NCBI GenBank assembly: GCA_903813345.2
Contig: CAIIXF020000001.1
Span: 808,001 to 868,000, forward strand
Source: Owenia fusiformis
Lineage: Eukaryota; Annelida; Polychaeta; Sabellida; Oweniidae
Direction of reading: 5' to 3'
DNA length: 60,000 bases
Shown: one piece after another, positions 23,163 through 38,989 of the stretch
Layout: the number at the start of each line of letters is the position of its first letter
How positions within the stretch are numbered: the first letter of the stretch is position 1
Position numbers and translations under genes: made by a program
Notes under the pieces: model-generated
The model's input: only the letters and a program-made list of their open reading frames with translations
What the model was told of the DNA's origin: nothing
Databases searched by the model: none

Positions 23163-24958
23163 TCATACAAACGAAAACCTGTTGAAATCTCTGTAAAGTA
23201 ATCTCTCAATGACACTGCTACAAAAATGGTCATTGAAAAAAGAAGAAATCTTAATGACCATTTCACTGATAAACTGATCATTCCTGGGAATCATTTCAAC
23301 AAATAAGTCTTTTCTTGTGAAAATGACAAAATGGCATCTTTGTTTATCTGCACAATATAACTGCCCTTGCACTTGATAATAATAATCATGTTTTGTGTCC
23401 AAGTGAAGGTCCCCCTTAGAGTCCAGTTTCAAATAGGGAACTGTTTTCTCATTTATGAGTTTATTCCTTGCAGTGAAAGGGCATTTTATCTCTAATAACT
23501 CATCATCATTACCTTCAATGAGTCCATCTGGTGTGGCACTCATGTATGGTGTTTCTTCAGAAACAAAAATACCACATTCTCTGATGCAGAGGCCTGTTGT
23601 TGAAGAAAATTTATCTTTTGCTGTTTTTTCATATTTAATGCCATGATTTGTATATTTTGATTTGAATGTCTTGTGCACTACTAAACTTCTTGCAAGTTTG
23701 TCTTTATCAGTTCTTTCACCCGCAGTACACACACGTTTAAAATTAGATGCTGTTATTCTCTTACATCGTTCATTTTTCCATGTTTGACATGTATTCTGCC
23801 CACGTGTTGAAAGTTCAATTTTCAATATTTCTTCCTTTGAAATTGATGTTATATTTTCCTTCTCAAGAAATGTTGATTCATGGGATTTTTCTAAATAGTC
23901 ATGGTCCTTAAATACAGCTTTTGTATCAGCTGGAGCGTGTAGCTGATTAATAGGCATGTTGGAGCGTTTGGCAAAATTAATACAGAGGTTTCGGAAATAA
24001 TCTGGGTAACCTGGGTGATTGCGTAGATTTTCTGGGCGGGGATCATATGTAAAGTTCTTTGAATCATCTTCAGTCATTTTCAAATTCTCTGCTTTGACTG
24101 GCGAACCATGGTGTTTTGGTGCTTGATGGAATGACTGAAGCTTTTCAGTGCAGGTAAGTTGGACTTTCATCATTTTGCTTGAAGAAAAGTCTGTGATTGC
24201 ACACAAAACTACAGATACATGCTTACAATGGCAATCTGGTCCCATGCCAACTGCGCATTCACACTGGGCTTCCTGAACAATACCATGGTTATCGATAGAT
24301 ATGTCAACATGATAGGTGAGCTGCTTTCTCATACTAGCATTCACTCCAGCTTTGACATAAGTCAGTCCTTTCCATATTACGCTGCGAATGTACTGTAAGT
24401 ATCTGTCATCATACAGTTTCTGAGCTGTCAAATAGGACGATTTTTCAAATTGCTGCAAATAATTGTCAACATTTTCCTTGGTCATACATGGTATTGAACT
24501 GTCAGTGTTGACATCTTTGAATACCTTAGAATCGGGTAATGTCATATTCCAATCCTTTCTTTGGGTCTGTTCATTGCCAAAGTTTTGGTTGCGGTCGTAG
24601 TGAACCAGGCTGAAAAAAATAAACCAAAAATAATGGCTGTCAAAATAGTGTTGTTTTCCCGGGAGTAATTTACATATACTGCGTGAATAATTTTGAGACT
24701 AAATGAGTTTTAACTTGAGATAAGATATTATGTTAGATATAAATTAAATTGACGTTTAGAATAATTGCGTATTTTGAGTTATAAACACTAAATGTAAACG
24801 TATGAATTTTATTTCCGTGTTGACAAATCTGAACTCCAAAATTACAAAAATACACACCGATCGATCAGATCCTTTTTCTTGCCCGTACACCTCGCTTTGC
24901 GCCGCCTCAACTCCTCTTTCAAATCAGTTAACTTCCACGAATCGTATTTTCCAGACAT
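23163..24958 (-). CDS. SAP-SWIM-YqaJ nuclease, probable second transposon protein
   Basis: Two exons on the minus strand (24958-24858 and 24609-23163), phase-2 GT-AG intron, 515 residues. The first exon (33 codons) encodes a SAP-type DNA-binding motif (WKLTDLKEELRRRKARCTG). About residues 149-164 form a SWIM zinc finger, CEC...CHCKH. About 315-475 form a YqaJ / lambda-exonuclease-like nuclease: GIKYEKTA (E361), SATPDGLI (D395), LEIKCP (E407, K409) and YYYQVQGQL (Q446), which are the conserved metal-binding and catalytic positions of that fold. The frame is intact. The downstream-most ATG at 24545 would lose the SAP motif, so the upstream exon is preferred; its splice phases match exactly. Poly(A) signal in reverse at 23066-23071. 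Convergent with the THAP transposase. A role in processing transposition intermediates is inference. Confidence 0.88.
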
Positions 24959-26745
24959 TTTTCCTGGGGTTTGCATATTAGACCCCTCATGACTTACCTT
25001 TCCTTCTTTTTAATAGCATATTTGAGGTTTTCCACAATTTTAGCATCGATTAATAAAGTTGATTGATGCAATGTTAAAATTCTTTTAACAACCATGGTTT
25101 ATTCTTTCGACAACCAAAATTTTCACAATTATGTTCATTAACATAGTCATCCCAAAATATGCCATTCAAGACAGATTCAACCAACACTTTAGAAGCCAAT
25201 GACAATCTTCCCAACCAAAAAAATCAATATAAACAAGTGGTGACATCTATTTATTCAACTTAATTATAGCTACTCCCTTATTGGCTTAAGAATGAGGGTC
25301 CTTAAATAGTAGGTTTCACTTAATTTTCAGAATTTTTTGATGAATACTTAATGTATGATAGGGCACCAGAAAAACTGAATTTATTTTGAAAGTTGTTTTC
25401 ATTGTGAAATTACTTGACAATGAGATTCCAATTGAACAACATAATTTCATTTGCAAGTTCAGCATTCTGTCATTAGTTCCCCTAATAGTAGAAGTGGAGT
25501 TTTATCATTCATTACAAAAAATAGTTCATTTTAAAACTTTTGATTCCAAATTCAACCAAGGAATGTTGCATGATTCAAGGAAACAATGCATGAAATTGAG
25601 AAATAAATGAGGAAATAAAAAAAATAGTAAGATCTTCCATTGTAATGAACCTCTAGAGTCTTCCAGACCATCATTCAGACAACCAGACAAAGTTGGTAAA
25701 AAATAAAGAATAATATTATTTTTTGAGAGTTCATTTTATTCCTTTATTCATGTACCTTTGTACATTATACTAGTAATAATACTGTAACTTAGTTTGATTG
25801 AAAATATAATTCATTCATACAGCCATTATAACAGTATAAAATATATATTGCATATACATGTATATTATATTATGTACAACATTTCTACATAACCCAGTCC
25901 TTTACCATAAGAAATATATTTCAATTGTTAATAAATTAGTATTACAATTAAATAGAGTATTTACAATGCAAGATTGATAAATGGAGATTTCATTTTCTCC
26001 AGATCACAAAATGTATTATAATTTTGTATTTAGTCCTTGTAACCCCTCCCCCATATATACCACCTCTGTTACTCGCCTCAAGCTTGGAAATCCAGAATGA
26101 GATCGGATTTTCATTAAATGATATATGTCCTCATGTCTTCTGGTTATGCATATGCATAACATATAATTTATGCAATGATCTTAACATATGGAAATTTGAA
26201 GTCAGACTAAAAACTCTTGAGAACATTAGAATAAAAATGTGAACATAATTACTTCTAATAAATATAGACACTACAATGAGTAAGGTTTACAAAATTCTTG
26301 TAAATGTCTTCACCAGGTTGTTCAAAAAAATCATGAGAATGCTCTAAATTCTTTTATTCTTATTGTTTGCTTCTCATCTATAACCATGTGCATCACAAAG
26401 GATGCAAGGAATGACCTTTGACCTGATTAACCCTTGACCTGATTAGCTCAGTATTATCAACCTTAGCCCCAAGTAAACAAATCCAATGTTTGACATAACA
26501 TAGGATAATCAAAGTACAAAGAGATCTATGTCAAAACAGTGATTTGTAATTCTGTTGTAATTTTATGGTCAAGGTCTTTGAACATGCCTATTAATTACCC
26601 TGTCCAAAGTCTAGGGTGGCTTCAGTCAATTCCATAGTATCAACTTCTTACATGTCTGATAAGCAGTGAAGATCATAACAGGTACTCCTTTAATCCCAAT
26701 GTTGACTAAAACTCAGATAAATTGATAACACCTTACACAACATAT
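24959..26745. other. Non-coding between nuclease gene and C1orf50 3' end
   Basis: No coding exon recognised. The right end of the two-gene transposon should lie here, perhaps near 25270-25320. The 3'UTR of the C1orf50 homologue occupies the right part; a reverse-strand AATAAA is at 26353-26358 and another near 25738. Confidence 0.45.
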
Positions 26746-31382
<4,637 letters not shown>

Positions 31383-32142
31383 CTCTTGCAAATTACAAAA
31401 TAAAGTGGAGAGAAATTTTTACGTAAAGCTGCTACTCAAACCGGAAACCAAGTGAACGATCTTTAGTTATTGACCAATGAAATAGCTTGTTACATCGATT
31501 ACAAACAAGGAAGTGGACTATCGGAAAACAGCGTGCTGTTTAGTCTTTTCTCGAATGATAGTTTACGGTGAAAGCCCATCTGTTTTGGGCATCCACTTAG
31601 GCTATGTCTCTGTAGCTCTCTGTTCCATGGACCGAGGTCGATATAATTTTTAGATCTAAATAAAGATGGCATGGTAATCGATCTACGGGAGTTCGTTAGT
31701 CAAATTGTTAAAGTCCGCCAAACTGGCCAGAGACATGACCAAGCTAGTACTATAAGTATATAGCCGCTCCGGTAAATTTAGTACCATATGGGCATTGTAA
31801 ACCATTGTAAACCATTGTTCACTCCAAATAATTTGGGGAGGTATGTGCAGCACGGTCAATTTTAGCTTTGAGCATAAAACACTGGAAAGTCACAGTGGCC
31901 AATCTGAGAGGGAAAAACTGAAACATGGAAAATTGCCTAATTTTATATTAAATTCGTTAAATCAGTTGCTGAGGCCTGGAACAAATCACTAGAAACGTTG
32001 ATTTCTTAGTGAAATTGACATGGAAAATGCTCAAAAGGCCCGGGTCTTCGGGGCGGCACATCCTTGCTGCAAGGGTATTTTACAAGTATAATTGAATTTA
32101 GGCATAAATGAAGTCCTTTGAAGAAGGATGGGGCGGCAGGCA
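31383..32142. promoter_or_regulatory. Upstream region of the C1orf50 homologue
   Basis: Begins at the ATG of the minus-strand gene. A CCAAT motif occurs on the plus strand at about 31478 (GACCAATGAAATAG). No TATA box is evident. The promoter assignment is positional only. Confidence 0.35.
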
Positions 32143-32146
32143 TTAA

Positions 32147-34593
32147 AGGGAATGCGAAGTTTCATGTTCTAATTTATACGCTGACTACTTATAACCATCA
32201 TCTATCACTTCAGCTCACTCATTGGACATATCGTGTTTGAACTAATATATAATTCAAGTTCAAAGTACCCATATCTGGATCGCTGCGGATGCCGCCATTG
32301 TTATGTATCAATGACGTCATTGATGCCTTAAAATTGATGCCTGGGAAGTGTCGCACGTCATACTCGGATCGCAGAAATAGAACACATTTTACTGCTATTT
32401 TATAACTATTTCTGTCCGCTTAACATTGTTGCCGCATGTTCATGTCCATATCATATTATATATTTGGAAAGGTTGTTTCAGTATATTCTTCATAGAAATT
32501 GAATTGTTGCAATGTCTTTTTTCAAATGTTTGTATTTATTTTTTCCAATGTGATATAGTATTGGCTAGGTAGAAAAATCACTAAACTTATGAGATATCGG
32601 ATGCGCGATTCGGAATTTAATTGGTTTTGACTGAAAAGTCATCGCATTATATTCCACTTGAGAATATCCACAAGAATTATTTTATATAATGATAAGGTAT
32701 ACGTCGGCAAATAGGCAAACTGCTGCAATTGCGTTCTTACCTAATCATAAATGGTAGATTTCTTCAATCTGTAGTATTCTATTCAAATATGAATAGGTGG
32801 ATATTGGAGAATGAAAGAAATAAAACGAAAAGTAGTAATCCAATGAAACAGTAACTCCTTAAAGTGTTTAATCATTTAAATTCTGATGAAAAACGCAAAC
32901 AAAAAACGAAAAACCGACGTCGTCTAAACGATACTTATGTGAATGTCAATCTCCTAAATATTAAGATTGGCAATAGCTTTACAAGTACATGCCACTGTCA
33001 TATTTCAAAGAATAATACGTAATGTTTAACATTCAGTGATGCGGGGAGACGATGGGGTCGATTAGATATTTCATTTCAACGACGATAAGGCAATTGCCGT
33101 ATTGATAGTACGCCAATATTTTTAATATTTATTTTAATATATATTTATTTTTTGTTAAAAACAATTCCTGATTTCGAGCTCGAATTTAATTATATAACAT
33201 CCGTGGTAAGTACAGTTCTACAGTTTTTTCCAAATAATGATTTTCAATTTAATGGCATACAACCTTTTGTTTTTCCATATCGTTTCCTCTAAACTAAGTG
33301 GAGCTTTAAAAGCTTTAGTCACATTTGCTCAATGCGACCGCACGTCGACCGTATTTCCCTGAAATCAGTAAATTTTTGCGGCAAACATAGGAAAACTACA
33401 GTCGCCTTAATGTCACCTTGCGGTCTACGTACACGGCATATCAAGTTTTACAGGGCGTAGAGTCGGAGGGCGTGGTCACCGTAGATATCAACAAGCAGCA
33501 GCCAAACCGTAGGTCCCACGGCGGCCGTACGTCGGGTTCACGGTCGACTTGCGGCTGCGCTTGGATTTCATAGGTTACAATTGACCTTTCCGAACCATAG
33601 AACCCTTTGTGGATGCCTTCAAGAAAAACTACGCACATCGTAGGGCCGCCCTATGCCGATCGTGCGTCATCATATATCAGCCGTACGGGAATCGTTGTTT
33701 TTACTCATAATCAAAATACGCCGCTATCTTAGCAAATGTGACTGCTAAATTATCTGACTGCAGAAATACTTAGGCAACAGTAGAAATTTTACTTACCGCA
33801 GAAATGATAGACCGTACGGTCCCCGTAAAATGTGACGTGAGGCTAAGAATCCATGATAGTAATTGAATACGTTTCTAAAATTCAATTTTAAAATTGTCTG
33901 CAAATACTTGTGTTAAAGATAAACATAAATGCAATCAATATTAAAGTACGAACACGTATTTTTGTAATGAGACTAGCAAATTATTAAATCATCACCGGGA
34001 TTGCATTCTTGGAAGTTCAAGATGGGTTGGTTGAATTAATTTTATTATGTTTTATTAAAATAATTTGCATTCGCATGATAGAATAAGCATTCTGTGTTCG
34101 CATTTAGCGCTAGACCTAATGAAAGTTAAAAAGTCACGAATCCCAGATTATTTCAAGTGTAAATAACGAAAAAATGTAACCTGCATTCCATGTCTAGATA
34201 GGTAAAAAGCAATTCCGAAAATGCCGGCGTTAATATTCTATTGAAATCGTTCTTTATTATGGGTGGTATATACGTATTATTTTAGTTCCTTTAAAATGAT
34301 TTATTTGGTTTTGGAATGGCAACAACTCGGCATTTATTTTTTGATTCAAAAATGGCGCCACAAAACTTTGGGAATGCCAAGGCATCAATCTGGCATCAAC
34401 GACGTCATAACAATGTCGTAAAGAACCACTTTACGGTTGAAATGGCAGCTCCGTGGTCCAGTTCACATGCAAAACCCGGGGCTCAATAACAATTAAGGAG
34501 ATAATGATAGAACAATAAAATGAAGTTGGATTGAAAGATGTATCTTTATTCTAACTTATTATCAAGTTTAAGGGACAAAACTTCGCATTCCCT
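32147..34593. mobile_element. TTAA-flanked 2.45-kb element with short terminal inverted repeats
   Basis: AGGGAATGCGAAGTTT at 32147 is matched by its reverse complement AAACTTCGCATTCCCT ending at 34593. Both ends abut TTAA (32143-32146 and 34594-34597), consistent with a piggyBac/Kolobok-type target duplication. The interior has no substantial frame, so it is non-autonomous. A CpG-rich core at about 33320-33850 (many ACGTCG, CGTACGG and GTCGACC words) contrasts with the AT-rich flanks. Confidence 0.65.
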
Positions 34594-34714
34594 TTAAGAA
34601 GTATATCGCATGGCGTAGAATAAAAGAGAGGTTAAGCACCCCGGGTTAAGCACTGAGACATCGTTTTTATGACGTTAACCGCAAACGTAAACCTTTACAT
34701 TCCCGTTTACGAAC

Positions 34715-37285
34715 TGTCACGACCCTCGTGTGGTAGCGTGGTTTGAGGGTCTTAAACAGAATACAGTCTAAGAGTCAATAGTTTGATTTGAATCTTAATT
34801 AATTTAGTTTCGGGACAAGTTCAAGTAAAAGTTGAAATGTGTATCCCTTTCTAATTGAACAACATCCGTGTTCACAGTATCATAACAAAATGGGATCAAA
34901 TTGGGATAAATTTTGCGATGAAAATTTAGGGATAAATTCTGGGATAAATTTTCCGATGAAAATGTAGGGATAAATTAGGGATAAATTCTGGGATAAAAAT
35001 AATTGGGATGAAGTGGGACAATTTCGGGATAACAGTTACGGGATAACAAAATCTGAATATAGACTAAGTAAGATTTGTCAGTTTTCAATGTAAGTTGTAT
35101 GTCTCATAAAGGCGAATGGCAACAGACTCCAGATTCTGAATGTGCCCAGTGTTCAGTTGTATCAAATAAGTATAATGTTAGGGTGTGAGTATAACCAGGT
35201 GGAAGTCCTAGCCACTTGAGGGCTACGATGGACTTCAAGCTGTATATTAAGCTCGCTGTTCACACTTAAGAACTAAAGTAGGGCCATTTCAAATCACAGC
35301 CTGTCAAACTCACTAGGGTGAATGAAATTCTCACTAATATTATCTGATTATCAATAAGACATGTAAGACAAGGGTTAAATAAGAAAGTAAGATCCTGGAT
35401 TGTACTTTAGCTCTGCACTATTGCATAGTTTCTGGGGAAATATATGTATGACTTATTGCGAGTGATTGTTATTCAAAGAAGCCCTTAGCAAATATGAGCT
35501 AAGATAAAGCTTGTTGCTTGAATGTTAGTATCACTAAAGTCACCTGGAATTTAGTCGGAATCTATTTTGAATCCAGAATCTACTTCAGATAAAATGAGGG
35601 GGGGGGATTTTCTAACATATATATAAAAAACAATCGAACACAACAAGTGATATTCTGTGGATTTTTATATAATGTATAAAAACGACTCTATTTCTATTTA
35701 TTAATCTACACAAACATTACACAATTCAGTACTGTCGAGATGGTATATCAAGTAAATAATCTCTCAAACCAAACATGCATAAAACAGCACAGTTAATGGA
35801 AGTTCAGTTAAACAATTTGCAATAAAGCCTACAACGTGTCTTTTTCCAAAAATGTAACTCAACAGTGCAATTTTATATCATCCCTGGTGGGGTTGAAATC
35901 AGCTCTCTATACCACTCACATGAAAAGTAGATAATCATTTTGCCACTATCAGACTATGGTACAATTGGCAAACAAATGGGAAACAGTATTTTAAAAGTAT
36001 TCTAGTATCTATAATGAATTAGAATGTGATTAACATAGAATTAGACCAGACATGGAAAACTAGAAGGGGAGGGGGTGTCTTAAGTCCGAAAATGGGGTTC
36101 GAATGACAATGACCCTTAAAAGTACTTCAATGATGTTTGATAATGGTCCCATAAGCCCGGGATTTCACCTTTTAATTACCCAGAATTTAACATACAAATA
36201 TACAAAGGAGTATTTCTAGTGTATCAATAAAATTTACCCTGTGAACAAACTAAATACAGTCCCAAATTGGATGGGGGGGGGGGAATGTCGTATAGAGGTG
36301 TCTATGAACCCCAGGAATTTGCAGTTGACTCTGGTTTAGAGCAAGTTACATAGGTACGTAAAGACCGTAACTTTTCGTACACCTTGTCAAATATTCCTAA
36401 ACGATTCCCTGTGGGGATGTTGTATAAAAGGTTTCAACGAACCCAGGGAACTTGCTTTCGACGCTGGTTAAAAAGTTACATAGGTTCTTTAAGACAAAAA
36501 CTCTGCGGGTAACTTTGTGTTAACCTTGTCAAATGTTCCTTAACAATCCCTGGGACAATTTAAACATGGGATGTTCACAAGGCAAATAAATAAAATTAAG
36601 GAAAAAATCAAGTGTACAGATACTTCTTTTCAAAGACCAGAACTCTGCAAAAATACAATTAAATCAAGTCAATTACCTTTACCAACTCGTACACCTAAGT
36701 TGGTTTACCTGAGGCAATATAAATATCCAATTTTAGTGACGATTTAATGTTTAAAATTCCACAAAATGTTTTCCATGTCTGGCCGGCTTGAATTCGAATC
36801 ATAAAAGCCCAGAAAAAGACAATTCACTTAAATCGTGCTTATTTACTTAAATCAAGCTTAATAAGCCTCACTTTGGATTTTGAAACAAACCCAGACAACT
36901 GCCCTTTCTAAAAAGTTTGTAACATAACATTAAAAATGAAACTGGGCCTACAACATTCACATTAAAGTCTTATTATGAACAAAATATATATGTTGACATT
37001 AATCCTGTAAATAATATTACATTAAAATCACAAGAGAAGGTTAGTAAAAATAAATATAAATATAAATATAGAGTAAAATGATTAAACTCTAACCATACTT
37101 TAAGAGTATAGCCAAAGTAGAAATACTGACTACCCTTTTACAGAATTTAAATTATTTTATAACTCTTTAAATATTGAGTAACTAAAAGCACAATTGATAA
37201 AGTGAAGAGCAAAAAGTTGAACAAAGTGACAATCCTTCAAGGCAATTCCATTACCATGCTCAAAGTAATCTGAAGGATCGTCACA
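34715..37285 (-). repeat. LTR 1 (3' LTR in element orientation), 2,571 bp
   Basis: Differs from the other two LTRs at, among other sites, GGGTCTTAAAC versus GGGTCGTAAAC, CATAACAAAATGG versus CATAACATAATGG, and an extra 8 bp near 35345 (ATTATCTGATTATC versus ATTATC). Homopolymer G runs also vary. A cluster of GGGATAAATT words lies at about 34895-35045. Confidence 0.92.
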
Positions 37286-37330
37286 CTGCTCCCTCTTTAA
37301 AAACAGTTCGTCCTCGAACTATGAAATTAT
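37286..37330 (-). promoter_or_regulatory. Polypurine tract next to the 3' LTR
   Basis: On the minus strand the bases immediately before the LTR read AAAGAGGGAGCAG, preceded by GTTCGAGGACGAACTG. Purine tracts here prime plus-strand DNA synthesis in LTR elements. The same sequence lies next to LTR 2 at 45612-45656. Confidence 0.75.
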
Positions 37331-38989
37331 AAAGATGAAAAATCATAAACAAACACATTACCTAAAATAAGCATTTCACACATCATTTACAACATAGTAC
37401 TTAGTAAAGGAATTGATAAACATATATACACAATAAAGTTTTAATGTATAATCAGTTTACTACTTAATAAACGTAAGTCTAAATCAAATACAATGTTAGT
37501 TTACACTTTTCTCGATTTCTCACCTGAAATACATAACATAAAAAGGCTTGCATAATCTAATAAACAATCACGTTTAATTACAAAAAAATGTCTCTAGCAG
37601 CATCAGTGTCTTTCATCTTTCTCTTGTAGGTCATGGTTCTTGTGAAGGGTTGAAGTAATATCCATACTTTCTGCACTAAGTTTATCAAACATTCTTACCA
37701 TCACATTCATTGATGATACAGTCATTGTCACTGGTTTCCCACTATAATAGGGGAATGTGTTTAGTATTTGGCATGGTCTCTAGTACAATATAAAATTGAG
37801 ATTGTCAGCCATTCTTTGTGTCCTTCCTCAAAATGCAGAGTCATCACAAAGCTGCAGAATCAATTCTCATACGTATAGGGTACATGTCTCTGTTCATAAG
37901 CCTTAATTCCCAATATCGTCGCTTCATGGGGTACACCAAATAAGTCACGTTAATCGAACAGCAATCATGATAGTGTTCATCTGTTCAGATTACTTTTATA
38001 TAGCATAGTGTACAATATTCATTAGGTTGAAGGTCATCACTTGGTTCATGCTGGGCTGGAATAAAAGTTTTACAGTCCTGGAAATAAGACTGGTTGTTCA
38101 CATAGTACAATAATACATTTTGAATATCACACATGTGATATGAATTGGCCAAAAAATAAAGGGTTATCAAATGAAATTGAATCAATCAAACGTATCTTCA
38201 AGATATATCCTTTCACAAACAGTTTCCAATTGGAAGGATTCAGATAATATCTCATAACATTTGTACTGAGAATGATTCAACTTCAGTCACCATTGCCCTT
38301 TTGGTACAAAGGCAGTTAGGGAGGCGAGGTAGGATTCAAACTTAATGGGCACATCCATTGCAGTGGATGGGGTCACAAGCTGGGACAGTTGCTTGAAAGT
38401 GGAACTGGGGGTATGAGGGGAACCTACAGTCAGTAGTAGGGAAACACTTCAAAGAGGAAATGGACAGAGCTCTTGTCCATCGTGGCACTCACCCCCAGAG
38501 GGTCACAAGTTCGTCCACCTCATTTAAACAGAAGCAGGGACAAAACTATAATATTGCAATGTCCTTTGGATTTCAATAGACCTGTTCCTCAAAGCGTAAA
38601 CAGGCTTCGTGTCTGTAAACATTGGTTGATCAGGCCAATGTTCACAATGAACCCCATTGCTTGAGTAAAGCAGGTCACTGGTAATCCAGAACATATCGAC
38701 AATCAAATAATGCCCTGTCTGTGGTCATGTCATCACTACCACTGAGCATTGTAGTTTAAGCTTATCAGGAATCAAAGCTTCAACAGCTCAGGACATCTGG
38801 TAGACATAAGATGAGAAACATCAGGAATGGGACAGGAATGCTTCAGTAAAGAAAAATAAAATTAGTTTTTTTCTCTTACATTCACATCAAACACATATCG
38901 TTTCACCAGCCACTCTTTGGAAGGATATGATGTACCTGTGGTGGCTTGGACTTACTTTACAGATACATTCATGCAAGTTATCTTAAAAG
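37331..38989 (-). other. Region between gag and 3' LTR with no pol
   Basis: About 1.66 kb in each copy (also 45657-47315). Short frames only, for example 66 codons at 37985-38185, with no recognisable catalytic motif of protease, reverse transcriptase, RNase H or integrase. Probably 3' untranslated sequence or the remnant left after pol was lost. Confidence 0.7.

Noticed and set aside
26024-26242. 72-codon plus-strand frame
   Set aside because: Antisense to the probable 3'UTR of the C1orf50 homologue, with no homology.
33441-33638. 65-codon minus-strand frame in the CpG-rich core
   Set aside because: Stop-poor because the region is GC-rich; no motif or homology.
37331-38989. Hidden pol remnants between gag and the 3' LTR
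   Set aside because: I looked for protease, reverse transcriptase and integrase motifs in the short frames and saw none; only the FEDE-like string next to the purine tract hints at a lost pol end.
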